NCBI RefSeq assembly: GCF_024707505.1
Contig: NZ_CP102604.1
Coordinates: 372,001-436,000 of the forward strand
Direction of reading: 5' to 3'
Source: Pantoea sp. SOD02
GTDB lineage: Bacteria > Pseudomonadota > Gammaproteobacteria > Enterobacterales > Enterobacteriaceae
DNA: 64,000 nucleotides
Shown: positions 33,401 through 41,091 of the stretch, piece after piece
Position numbering within the stretch: position 1 is the stretch's first letter
Layout of the letters: each line of letters starts with the position of its first letter
Notes under the pieces: generated by a model
Seen by the model: only the letters and a program-made list of their open reading frames with translations
Databases searched by the model: none
Told to the model about the DNA's origin: nothing
Translations under genes and position numbers: made by a program

Positions 33401-34978
33401 ATCGGCAGAAACGATGTTCAGCGCAAACGGTTTGCTGTCTGAACCTTCACCGGCCTTGAACACCAGGTTGTAGCTGCCTGCCGGCAGAGTAAGGTTCAGA
33501 TACCAGTAGCCGCTTGCCGAGGCCAGGGTCGATCCAATTTCCTGATCGCCGTTAAACAGGCGAACGATGACGTTAGCACCGGCTTTGCCGCTGAAGCGTG
33601 GCGTGGTGTCCTGGGTGGAGTCACCAGATTTGAGATAGGTTTCGCTATACCGATTAAGGTCATCAACAACACTGAAAATTTCAATTGGCTGCGAATCGGC
33701 AGAAACGATGTTCAGCGCGAACGGTTTGCTCTCTGAACCTTCACCGGCCTTGAACACCAGGTTGTAGCTGCCTGCCGGCAGAGTAGGGTTCAGATACCAG
33801 AAGCCGCTTGCCGAGGAAAGGGTAGAGCCAATTTCCTGGTCACCATTAAACAGGCGAACGATAACATTCGCACCGGCTTTGCCGCTGAAACGTGGCGTAG
33901 TGTCCTGCGTGGTGTCCCCGGATTTAAGATAGATTTCACCGTAACGATTAATGTCATCAACGACGGTATAAATTTCGATTGGCTGCGAATCGGCAGAAAC
34001 GATGTTCAGCGCGAACGGCTTGCTCTCTGACCCTTCACCGGCCTTGAATACCAGGTTGTAGCTGCCTGCAGGCAGAGTAGGGTTCAGATACCAGAAGCCG
34101 CTTGCCGAGGAAAGGGTAGACCCAATTTCCTGATCGCCATTAAACAGGCGAACGATGACGTTGCCACCGGCTTTGCCGCTGAAACGTGGCGTGGTGTCCT
34201 GCGTAGTGTCCCCGGATTTAAGATAGATTTCACCGTAACGATTGATGTCATCAACAACGGTATAAATTTCTATCTGCTGAGCGTCAGGCGTCACAACGTT
34301 CAGGATATAAGGCTCGCTTGACGTTTTACCCGATACAAAGGTCAGGCTATGCGCACCGCCGTCCAGCTTGGCAGTAAAGCTCCACTGGCCATTACCATTA
34401 GCTTGCACCGAGCCGATTTCCTTCTCACCATCAAAGATTTTGACGACGGAGTTTGGCGTGGCGCTGCCGGTGAAACGTGGCGTGGTGTCATTGGTAGTGC
34501 TGCCAGACTGCAGGTATTGGGCGTAGCCCGCACTGTCGTCAATGGCTTGCGCCACCAGAACAGGCTGTTCTGGCTGAGTAGCTACTGAAACATCATAGCT
34601 GGCTGAAACGGGGTTGCCCGCGCCAGCAACCTGCACGGTAAAGTGGTGTTCGCCCGAGGTAAATGCATCAGACGACCAAACCCACTTACCGGTTGGCGTG
34701 GCATTGATACGTGCAATCTCAACGCCGTTATCAAAAATGATAATTTGCTTGTTCGCTGTAGCTCGGCCTTCGAAAATCAACACGCCTTTTTCCGCATCGC
34801 CGCCAGATTCAATCGGGATCAGTTTGTTATTCTGTGGGGTGCGGATGGTATCGATGATCGCTTCGTTATACTTGATAGGCACAATCGGTGGTAATTGCGC
34901 CGCAGCAGTTGCGATGGAAGCAGTATTGGCGCTGGTTTGCGCTGTACGTGTTGCGTTTTGGTTTTTAGTGGTGCTCAT
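30404..34978 (-). CDS. Giant Ig-like repeat protein, putative surface/biofilm protein
   Basis: The 1524-residue acidic protein has a Thr/Ala/Asn-rich N-terminus with no signal peptide and about a dozen bacterial Ig-like domains. At about residues 230-820 lie six 98-residue repeats with the signature DTTPRFSGKAGANVIVRLFNG..GSYNLVFKAGEGS; the first three are nearly identical in DNA. At 1014-1062 the hexapeptide EVPVEP occurs eight times, followed by more Ig-like units and a C-terminal tail with ELLSDAEDTLLGNN and LNLTQADLSVV. The architecture recalls BapA-type type I secreted proteins, but no ABC exporter genes are nearby and no RTX nonapeptides are visible. Adhesion is inferred. AGGA lies nine bases before the ATG. 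Confidence 0.8.
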   Translation of the reverse strand: MSTTKNQNATRTAQTSANTASIATAAAQLPPIVPIKYNEAIIDTIRTPQNNKLIPIESGGDAEKGVLIFEGRATANKQIIIFDNGVEIARINATPTGKWVWSSDAFTSGEHHFTVQVAGAGNPVSASYDVSVATQPEQPVLVAQAIDDSAGYAQYLQSGSTTNDTTPRFTGSATPNSVVKIFDGEKEIGSVQANGNGQWSFTAKLDGGAHSLTFVSGKTSSEPYILNVVTPDAQQIEIYTVVDDINRYGEIYLKSGDTTQDTTPRFSGKAGGNVIVRLFNGDQEIGSTLSSASGFWYLNPTLPAGSYNLVFKAGEGSESKPFALNIVSADSQPIEIYTVVDDINRYGEIYLKSGDTTQDTTPRFSGKAGANVIVRLFNGDQEIGSTLSSASGFWYLNPTLPAGSYNLVFKAGEGSESKPFALNIVSADSQPIEIFSVVDDLNRYSETYLKSGDSTQDTTPRFSGKAGANVIVRLFNGDQEIGSTLASASGYWYLNLTLPAGSYNLVFKAGEGSDSKPFALNIVSADSQPIEITHVYDDSDRYYHKPLKSGDSTQDTTPRFNGKAGANVLIRLFDGEKEVGSTYSDAYGNWSLTPTLPAGSYNLVFKAGEGSVSKAFALNITSADSQPIEIYAALEDSNGYNRNLAPGATIKDTTPYFYGKAGANVVIRLYNGEQEIGSTKSDAYGSWSLTPTLTSGSYNLMFKAGEGSATKPFPVTIVSAAAEPIEVSGAFDNSAGYNQLIGSGATSIDTTPRFFGRAGANVVIRLYNGDEVLGSTVTDAWGSWTLTPELSLGSYNLVFKTAEGTASAPFVITISAPEATKPQTPEIEYILDNVGKGGYVEKNGTTDDDTPKLSGTAEPNSLVQIFDNGIKIGERRVSSTGYWEFTPVNPAYLVNGNHSFVVKSSNGTETEAWNIVVNVPVDISFVGSNSGEETGDRETADTTPLITGYGPKGVLIRLYEGDKEIGSVVTSVRDGSWIFNVTDPLSVGTHSIVAKVGNDNASAQFDFVITKPEPEVPVEPEVPVEPEVPVEPEVPVEPEVPVEPEVPVEPEVPVEPEVPVEPENPFNITQVMDQFFGPGIVKANGITDDNRPNLVGNAPANTLVRIYDNGIEIGSTLANSFGAWAFKPASDLSLGAHAITVGANANDTSEAFSFNVVAAQVVTPWVLGGISEFNGIDNFGYNASIDDNTPVLNGIAVAGTLVTITIDGKVAGSVIANEYGRWSFQTTEPLAAGGHEVVATDVAGNKGGTLIFSLVAPENIGINFNVYDDNAGEDLIAYGAVTKDSTPLLRGIAGQNIVLEIYDNGELVGSVRTAQDGTWSYSLKLANGDHSISVQNENQDSLLARKFTVEADAASIDAVSGRFFDFDTRQPSDGEAIQDHRVVIYGSGEPEAVVELLTTDGRSLGFTGVAASGKWYIEVETRFDDGQYSVFAKVNGVESEPFVFHIGERPVAETKSEMFSLFDISGAELLSDAEDTLLGNNVEAEAQQVNLNLTQADLSVVTTSGIATSTVAPIALQDEQYQAI
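31794..31937 (-). repeat. 18-bp x 8 minisatellite coding for EVPVEP hexapeptides
   Basis: Eight head-to-tail 18-base units (GGCTCAACNGGNACTTCA on the plus strand) differ only at synonymous or near-synonymous positions. They encode a rigid Pro-Glu linker between Ig-like domains. Copy number may vary between strains by slippage. Confidence 0.95.
33100..34270 (-). repeat. 294-bp tandem repeats coding for Ig-like domains
   Basis: Four tandem 294-base units, the rightmost three nearly identical, recur at about 33100, 33390, 33683 and 33977. Such identity shows recent duplication or gene conversion. Confidence 0.9.
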
Positions 34979-35406
34979 ATTTACAGTCCTATTGTCATAC
35001 TGCGCTCATGGAAAAAACTGACGCAGTATTTAGAACTTCACGTAATAAAATGACGAGAAATGTCCCAATAAAGGTTAAGCGTTCTGTTAAAGCTGCTTTT
35101 TTGTTTTTTATTTATAAAATTCAATAAATTATGATTTATTAATTTTTTAAATTATTTGTTATATCTCTGCCTCTTAACGTCCCCGCATCGCCAGCATCCC
35201 TTGCACGACAAAACTGGAATCTGATTTACTCTAAATAAATTTTTATCGGTTTTTATTCCCGCAGGTTTTGTGAGCCATTCCTTATTGCCATGCACGACAA
35301 GACAAAAAACAGCCCGCCACGCTAAAGCCCAGCGCATGCGCTGCCGAAAAGGTAAAAAAGCATAATCGATTTTTTCTTTTCGCCTGCGTTTTGCAAGGAC
35401 ACACAC
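34979..35406. other. AT-rich divergent region between the Ig-like gene and aer
   Basis: 428 bases without a gene. The left half is very AT-rich (35090-35165) and probably holds the promoter of the Ig-like gene. The right end holds the candidate flagellar sigma promoter of aer. Confidence 0.5.
35323..35350 (+). promoter_or_regulatory. Candidate sigma-28 (FliA) promoter of aer
   Basis: TAAA at 35323-35326 and GCCGAAAA at 35343-35350 resemble TAAA-N15-GCCGATAA, here with 16 bases between, ending 56 bases before the aer start. aer is a FliA-dependent gene in E. coli. Confidence 0.5.
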
Positions 35407-36951
35407 ATGCGTAACAACCAGCCCGTCACTCAGCGCGAATTCAGTTTTGATGATAACGCCACGCTGATGTCGACAACCGACTTAAATAGCTTCATTACCT
35501 ACGCCAACGACGCCTTTATTGAAGTCAGCGGATTTAGCCCGGAAGAGGTGAATGGCCAGCCACATAACATGGTGCGCCATCCAGATATGCCGCCGGAAGC
35601 CTTTGCCGATATGTGGGCGACGCTCAAGCAGGGCGAACCGTGGACGGCGCTGGTGAAAAACCGTCGTAAGAATGGCGATCACTATTGGGTGCGCGCCAAC
35701 GCCATTCCGGTGGTGCGTGAGGGCAAGGTGCAGGGCTTTATGTCGGTGCGCACCAAGCCGTCAGCGCAAGAGGTGCGTCAGACCGAAACGCTGTACCGCG
35801 ATTTCCGTGAAGGCCGCGCCAAAGGGCGTCGCTTCCATAAAGGATTAATTGTCGGCACCGGCTGGCGTGCTCTTAGCTCGATCCTGAAAACGCTGCCGCT
35901 GCGCTGGCGTATTCGCTCTACCTTATTAACGCTGTTGCCGCTCTCAGTGCTGGGCGTTTGGCTACTTGGGTTGGCTCCGTTGGCGATAGGCAGCTTCGCC
36001 GGCGGCATGGCGGGCCTTTTGCTGGTGGCGAGTCTGTGGCTGGAGCAGCAAATTTCACGTCCAATGGAACGCATGTGCCGTCAGGCATTAAGCGTGGCGA
36101 CCGGCGCCAGCCATAAAGTGGAACAGATTGATCGCGTCGATGAGATTGGCGTCACGCTGCGCGCCATCGGCCAGCTTGGGCTGATGTTCCGCTGGCTGGT
36201 TGATGATGTTAGCGGCCAGGCAATCAATGTACTGAGCGCCAGCGATGCCATCGCGCGCAGCAACGACGAATTGAGCCGCCGCACCGAACAAGCTGCCGCT
36301 AACGTGCAGCAAACCGCTGCCACCATGAATGAAATGACCGCCACGGTGAAGAGCAACACCGATACCGCCAAAGAGGTGAATGGCTTATCGGAAAATACCA
36401 GCCATGCGGCGATCAAAGGCGGCAAGGTGATGCAGGAGATGGTGGGGATGATGGCGGAAATCGCCGACAGCTCGAAGCGTATCGCCAATATCACCAGCGT
36501 GATTGACGGCATCGCCTTCCAGACCAATATTCTGGCGCTGAATGCGGCAGTGGAAGCGGCGCGCGCCGGCGAGCAGGGCAAAGGATTTGCGGTGGTGGCC
36601 GGTGAAGTGCGCAGCCTCGCACAGCGCAGCGCCAAAGCCGCCAGCGAAATCAAAAACCTGGTGGAAACCAGCGCCAGCCGCGTGCAGTCGGGCAGCGATC
36701 ACGCCGATGCTGCCGGACATACCATGCAGGAGATTGTCGATCAGGTGCAGAATGTCACCGCGTTGATCGCGCAGATCAGCGGCGCGACTGCCGAGCAGGC
36801 CATCGCGCTAACGCAGGTCAGCACGGCGGTGGAAGATCTCGACGATATCACCCATCAAAACGCCGCACGCGTGGCGGAAAGCGCTGAAGCATCCGGGCGC
36901 ATGAAGCATCAGGCCAATCGTCTGGTGGAAGCGATCAGCGTGTTCCGTTAA
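35407..36951 (+). CDS. aer: Aer-type aerotaxis receptor
   Basis: The 514-residue chemoreceptor has an N-terminal PAS domain ([42 protein letters not shown], about 25-115) that should bind FAD. A hydrophobic hairpin at about 170-213 anchors it without a periplasmic domain, then comes a HAMP-like segment and a methyl-accepting signalling domain with the hairpin tip [39 protein letters not shown]. It reports redox/energy status to CheA-CheW. Length fits Aer (506 in E. coli). Its stop codon overlaps that of the convergent araC-type gene. A sigma-28-like promoter precedes it. Confidence 0.93.
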   Translation: MRNNQPVTQREFSFDDNATLMSTTDLNSFITYANDAFIEVSGFSPEEVNGQPHNMVRHPDMPPEAFADMWATLKQGEPWTALVKNRRKNGDHYWVRANAIPVVREGKVQGFMSVRTKPSAQEVRQTETLYRDFREGRAKGRRFHKGLIVGTGWRALSSILKTLPLRWRIRSTLLTLLPLSVLGVWLLGLAPLAIGSFAGGMAGLLLVASLWLEQQISRPMERMCRQALSVATGASHKVEQIDRVDEIGVTLRAIGQLGLMFRWLVDDVSGQAINVLSASDAIARSNDELSRRTEQAAANVQQTAATMNEMTATVKSNTDTAKEVNGLSENTSHAAIKGGKVMQEMVGMMAEIADSSKRIANITSVIDGIAFQTNILALNAAVEAARAGEQGKGFAVVAGEVRSLAQRSAKAASEIKNLVETSASRVQSGSDHADAAGHTMQEIVDQVQNVTALIAQISGATAEQAIALTQVSTAVEDLDDITHQNAARVAESAEASGRMKHQANRLVEAISVFR

Positions 36952-37898
36952 CGCATTTCACGTTCGGCACGCAGCGCGCCGGGCGGCGTGCCAACAATGC
37001 GTTTGAATGCGCGGCTAAAAGCTGCCAGCGAACCGTAACCGAGGTGGAAGGCGACGCTTTCCACCGCTTCGCCTTCATGAACGATACGTTCCACCGCCAA
37101 TCGCATACGCAGCTCGGTAAGATAGCGCAGCGGCGTCATGCCGGTTGCGCTCTGGAAACGGGCGGCAAACACCGAGCGCGAGCTGCCAGATTCCCGCGCC
37201 AGCCGTTCCACCGTCCAGTTTTCACCAGGTTCACGATGCATCGCCGCCATTGCCAGGCTGAGACGCGGATCGCGCAGCGCCTGCACCAATCCGCTGCCTT
37301 TGCCGCAGCCATTCTCCACCCAGCCACGTACAATCTGCGCCGCCACCACATCCGCCAGCCGCGACAGAATCCCGGCGAAACCGGCTTTGCGCTGCCGCGT
37401 TTCTCGCTCCATCGCATCGAGAATCGGCTGAATTTCCGGATACTGCGCCAGCAACGTACTCACCAGCATCACATCCGGCATGGTATGCACCAGCGGTTGC
37501 ATGCCGCCGAGTTCAAACGCCATGCAGGCGCTAAACAGAATCACATCGCTGTCGTCCGGGCATACATCTACGCCGTCGCCGATAGCGCAGACGCTGTCGC
37601 AAATCGGGCGACTATTAAAGGTGGTGATCGGTACGCAGACCGCCGCTTCGTCGGAGATCAACGCATGTGGCTTACCGTGCGGGATCAGCAGCGCATCGCC
37701 CGCCTGCAGCGGATAGATCACGCCAGAGGCTGAACGGATCAGTAACGATCCGCGCCCAACAAAGTGCAGCTGCGCCTTGCCTGGCGCATCCTCATATTGC
37801 AGACCAAAAGGCGCGTGCAGCGCGATACGCTGGTATTTGACACCGTACAGGCGCATGCCCATTAGCAGTTCACTGGTCAGATCTTCATAGCGGCTCAT
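36948..37898 (-). CDS. AraC-family regulator with cupin domain, divergent from an MFS exporter
   Basis: The 316-residue protein has an N-terminal cupin-type sensory domain (AraC_binding/cupin_6 style: [37 protein letters not shown]) and a C-terminal pair of helix-turn-helix motifs ([33 protein letters not shown] and [31 protein letters not shown]). It probably controls the divergent exporter gene 103 bases away. The end overlaps the aer stop codon (shared TTAA), leaving no room for a terminator. A perfect CRP core lies in the divergent promoter. Ligand unknown. Confidence 0.88.
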   Translation of the reverse strand: MSRYEDLTSELLMGMRLYGVKYQRIALHAPFGLQYEDAPGKAQLHFVGRGSLLIRSASGVIYPLQAGDALLIPHGKPHALISDEAAVCVPITTFNSRPICDSVCAIGDGVDVCPDDSDVILFSACMAFELGGMQPLVHTMPDVMLVSTLLAQYPEIQPILDAMERETRQRKAGFAGILSRLADVVAAQIVRGWVENGCGKGSGLVQALRDPRLSLAMAAMHREPGENWTVERLARESGSSRSVFAARFQSATGMTPLRYLTELRMRLAVERIVHEGEAVESVAFHLGYGSLAAFSRAFKRIVGTPPGALRAEREMR

Positions 37899-37984
37899 AC
37901 GAATCCAGACGAATAATCAAAAAACAAAGTTTCTGCATCATAGATCGTCTGATGATCAGTCACTATGCTTAACGCTAAATATTT

Positions 37985-38000
37985 TGTGATGGGGATCACA
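37985..38000. promoter_or_regulatory. Perfect CRP-type site overlapping the exporter ribosome site
   Basis: TGTGATGGGGATCACA matches TGTGA-N6-TCACA fully. It ends one base before the exporter ATG and covers its GGGGAT ribosome site. Relative to the divergent araC-type gene it is about 95 bases upstream of the start, suitable for activating that promoter. Confidence 0.65.
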
Positions 38001-38001
38001 G

Positions 38002-39189
38002 ATGAGCCTGGATACTGAAGTTATCGAAACACCAATAGAAGTGGATAAACCGGCGTGGGGCGCAGTGTTTGCCATGGCGTTTGGCGTGTTCGGCCTGATT
38101 ACCGCAGAATTTCTGCCGGTAAGTTTGCTGACACCGATTGCCGACACGCTGCACATCAGCGAAGGGCAGGCGGGACAAACCGTTACCGTGACTGCGCTGG
38201 TGGCGCTGCTCACCAGTTTGGTGATTGGCAACGTGACGCGTCAGCTCGATCGTCGCGTGGTGATGCTGGCCTTTACGCTGCTGCTAATTGCCTCCGCGCT
38301 GCTGGTGGCCTTTGCCGAGAATTTGCCGATGATTCTGCTGGCCCGCGTGCTGCTGGGCGTGGCGATTGGCGGCTTCTGGACGCTCTCCACGGCGATTACC
38401 ATGCGTCTGGTGCCGAGCGATCAGGTGCCGCGCGCGCTCTCCATCGTATTCAGCGGCATTTCGCTGGCGACCATTATTGCTGCGCCGCTCGGCAGCTATT
38501 TGGGCGGCATTATTGGCTGGCGTAACATCTTTATGCTGACCGCCGCGCTGGGCGTGCTGGCGCTTCTGTGGCAGTTCTTCACTTTGCCCGCGATGCCGCC
38601 CGTCAATAAAGCGCGCAGCGGTGGCGTGCTGGATCTGCTGCGTAAAAGCGTGATGCGCTGGGGCATGCTGGCGGTGATCATGATGTTCACCGGCCACTTC
38701 GCCTTCTTTACTTATCTGCGTCCGTTCCTCGAAGGCAGCGCGCAGCTTAACGTCAATCAGCTGTCGCTAGTGCTGCTGGCGTTTGGCGTGGCGAACTTCT
38801 TTGGTACTTCGCTGGCCGGTTATCTGGTGACGCGCAGCGTATCGCTGACGTTAACCGCGATGGCGCTGGTGATGAGCGTGACCGCGCTGCTGCTGGTGAG
38901 TTTCGGCGAGGTGTCTTGGCTGGTCGCGGCGGGCGTGGCGTTGTGGGGCCTGGCATTTGGTTCGATGCCAACCGGCTGGTCAACGTGGATTTCCCGCGCG
39001 GTGCCGGACGATGCGGAATCGGGCGGCGGTTTGCTGGTCGCTACCATTCAGCTGGCGATCACCGCCGGTGCCGCCGCCGGTGGCTGGATGTTCGATCTGC
39101 AAGGCGCTGGCGGCGTATTCCTCGCCAGCGGCGTGCTGATGCTCTTAGCCGCCATCACCATCTTCACCCGCGTCCGCCACCACGGTTAA
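38002..39189 (+). CDS. MFS exporter, NepI-like (DHA1 family)
   Basis: The 395-residue protein has 12 membrane helices. It resembles the purine ribonucleoside exporter NepI in several blocks: FGLITAEFLPVSLLTPIADTLHISEGQAGQTVTVTA at the N-terminus, LLGVAIGGFWTLSTAITMRLVP near 115-136, and FGSMPTGWSTWISRAVPDDAESGGGLLVATIQLA near 318-350. NepI exports inosine, guanosine and 6-mercaptopurine-type compounds, but the match is moderate and sugar-efflux or drug-type substrates are possible. It is divergent from an AraC-type regulator. Its start region lies on a CRP site. Confidence 0.78.
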   Translation: MSLDTEVIETPIEVDKPAWGAVFAMAFGVFGLITAEFLPVSLLTPIADTLHISEGQAGQTVTVTALVALLTSLVIGNVTRQLDRRVVMLAFTLLLIASALLVAFAENLPMILLARVLLGVAIGGFWTLSTAITMRLVPSDQVPRALSIVFSGISLATIIAAPLGSYLGGIIGWRNIFMLTAALGVLALLWQFFTLPAMPPVNKARSGGVLDLLRKSVMRWGMLAVIMMFTGHFAFFTYLRPFLEGSAQLNVNQLSLVLLAFGVANFFGTSLAGYLVTRSVSLTLTAMALVMSVTALLLVSFGEVSWLVAAGVALWGLAFGSMPTGWSTWISRAVPDDAESGGGLLVATIQLAITAGAAAGGWMFDLQGAGGVFLASGVLMLLAAITIFTRVRHHG

Positions 39190-39191
39190 CC

Positions 39192-39215
39192 GTAGGGTCG
39201 CCATTCATGGCGACC
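39192..39215 (+). repeat. REP hairpin, family A
   Basis: GTAG followed by GGTCGCCATTCATGGCGACC after the NepI-like gene. Confidence 0.9.
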
Positions 39216-39240
39216 TTGCCAACAACCGCACGAATCAAAA

Positions 39241-39260
39241 GGCCGCCATTTATGGCGACC
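39241..39260. repeat. REP hairpin, degenerate family A
   Basis: GGCCGCCATTTATGGCGACC has one stem mismatch (G-G-C versus G-A-C) and no GTAG/CTAC tail. Confidence 0.8.
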
Positions 39261-39491
39261 TTTTTAATCATCGCACCATCACCTATCACAGCCATAAATC
39301 CTGCCTTTTGGTTAAATGTCAGATTTTTAACCCTTTGCACAAAGGTTAACCCAAACGTGCTTTTTACATTCAAAATATTCGAACAACAACGGCAAATCTC
39401 TCCGCTTTTTACTGATCAACTCTACGACTATTATGTATCTCAACAAGGCGATGACGCCTTACTCAATCAAAAGTACATTAAGGAATTGACC

Positions 39492-39701
39492 ATGAAATCT
39501 ATCAAAACTTTTGCTGCTGTTATCGCTCTGACCGTTCTGCCATTCGCTAGCTTTGCGCAAAGCATCACTGCAACCGCTTCAACGCTGGATGGTGCAGAAG
39601 CGCAAATCGCTGCTCAGGCGCACGAAGCTGGTGCTTCCTATAAAGTGACCGAAGCCAACTTCAACAACGGCGTGCACATGACTGCCGAACTGACCAAATA
39701 A
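39492..39701 (+). CDS. DUF1471 (YdgH/BhsA-type) periplasmic stress peptide
   Basis: The 69-residue precursor has a signal peptide (MKSIKTFAAVIALTVLPFASFA) and a 47-residue DUF1471 domain with the typical TATASTLDGAEAQIAAQAHEAGASYKVTEA..VHMTAELTK. Relatives (BhsA, McbA, YahO, YhcN) are small secreted proteins made under acid, peroxide or copper stress that affect surface properties and biofilm. Which member this corresponds to is unclear. AAGGAAT precedes the ATG at 39492. It stands alone, with a hairpin lacking a U-run at 39725-39746 after it. Confidence 0.88.
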   Translation: MKSIKTFAAVIALTVLPFASFAQSITATASTLDGAEAQIAAQAHEAGASYKVTEANFNNGVHMTAELTK

Positions 39702-39724
39702 GTTGCGTTAACGTTCTGTGCTGA

Positions 39725-39746
39725 CAGGGTGCCTTCGGGCGCCCTG
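39725..39746 (+). other. Hairpin after the DUF1471 gene
   Basis: CAGGGTGCC pairs with GGCGCCCTG (one G-U pair) around TTCG. No T-run follows, so it may stabilise the 3' end rather than terminate by itself. Confidence 0.5.
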
Positions 39747-39916
39747 GCGGCGTTGGTAACCTGATAAAATCCTGTCACTTTCCCTTCGAAATGATTACTA
39801 TTCTCAAAAAGTAGCATCCTTCGTCGGCTCGCCTCGGGCTGTCTTTTTAAATATTGGTTGTAATGTCGGGCTTTCACTTCACTGCCATCAGGCGGTGTTT
39901 TTGCTATGGAGAAGTT

Positions 39917-40969
39917 ATGAAGGCGAATAAAAAATCATGGGCGCTGCGTCCACTGCTGCTGGCAACGGCGCTGTTCTCGACCTCTGCGGTGATGGCGGCA
40001 GAATCTCAGCCGCTGAATCAAGTGATCTCAAAAGGCGCTTACGAACTGGCATTCAGCAACAGCGATAACGCACTGTTTCTCGCGACCGCGCAGAGCACAA
40101 CCGACAAAAAAGGCGGCACCGTTTATCGCCTCGATCCGCAGGATTTGGCGGTGAAGCAAACCATCAATACCGATCTGCCGACCTTTGGCGCGGCGATCAA
40201 TCAGAAAACCAACACCCTTTACTTAGGTAACACGCGTGACGGTTCACTGACCGCAGTGGATGCCACCAGCGGTAAAGTGATCAACACGCTGGTGCTGGAT
40301 GGCCGTCAGCGCAGCGAAACCGTACGTCCGCTGCAGCCGCGCCAGCTGGCCGTCGATCCGGCAACCGATCGCGTTTATATCACCGGCCTCGGTGAGCAGA
40401 GCGTGGTGTGGGTGGTGGATGGCAAAACCCTGAAACTGATCAGCACCGTGCCGAACACCGGTAAAATGGGCACCGGTTTGGCGATCGATTCTGCGGCGCA
40501 GAAACTGTATGTCACGAATTCCGACGGCGAACTGGTTACCATCAATACGCGCCTGAACGCGATTGAAAAGCGTCAGAAAATCGATGGCGATAAAGATCAC
40601 TTCTTCCTGAATATTTCGCTGGATACTCAAGGCCATCGCGCCTTCCTCAGCGACTCAAAACAGTCGCAGGTGCTGGTGCTGGATACCCGCACGCAGCAGG
40701 TGATCCACAAGATCGATGTGCCAGAATCGCTGGCAGTGCTGTTCAATGCCGATCGTGATGAGCTGTACGTTACGCACCGCAAAGCGGGCGAAATCAGCAT
40801 CATCGACGCCAGCAGCTACAAAGTGAAACGCACGGTGAAAGCGCCAGGCCTGCCAAACAGCCTGGCGGTTTCCGCGGATGGTAAAACCCTGTTTGTCAGC
40901 ATCAAACAGCCGGGTTCACGCAAAGAGCCACCCAAAAATCCCGATAGCGTTTTGCGCATCGAACTCTGA
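39917..40969 (+). CDS. yncE: YncE-type periplasmic beta-propeller protein
   Basis: The 350-residue precursor has a signal peptide (MKANKKSWALRPLLLATALFSTSAVMA) and a seven-bladed propeller with repeating YVTN-type units (RLYVTNSDGELVTINTRL-like, DELYVTHRKAGEISIIDA). It follows E. coli YncE in length and in blocks such as QVISKGAYELAFS and PGLPNSLAVSADGKTLFVSIKQ. E. coli YncE is periplasmic, iron/Fur-responsive and able to bind DNA; its role is unsettled. ATG 39917 follows GGAGAAGTT. It ends before a good terminator. Neighbours give no functional hint. Confidence 0.9.
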   Translation: MKANKKSWALRPLLLATALFSTSAVMAAESQPLNQVISKGAYELAFSNSDNALFLATAQSTTDKKGGTVYRLDPQDLAVKQTINTDLPTFGAAINQKTNTLYLGNTRDGSLTAVDATSGKVINTLVLDGRQRSETVRPLQPRQLAVDPATDRVYITGLGEQSVVWVVDGKTLKLISTVPNTGKMGTGLAIDSAAQKLYVTNSDGELVTINTRLNAIEKRQKIDGDKDHFFLNISLDTQGHRAFLSDSKQSQVLVLDTRTQQVIHKIDVPESLAVLFNADRDELYVTHRKAGEISIIDASSYKVKRTVKAPGLPNSLAVSADGKTLFVSIKQPGSRKEPPKNPDSVLRIEL

Positions 40970-40991
40970 TCGGTAGTTTTCTGAAACTGAG

Positions 40992-41012
40992 AGGCGGCTT
41001 ATGCCGCCTTTT
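40992..41012 (+). terminator. yncE terminator
   Basis: AGGCGGC (40992-40998) and GCCGCCT (41003-41009) around TTAT, then a T-run. Confidence 0.88.
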
Positions 41013-41091
41013 GCATTTCTGCCATCTGCGCCGTTTTTATCGCCGCACATACGCTACCTTGTAGAGCAACAACACCAATGGAGAGGATGCA

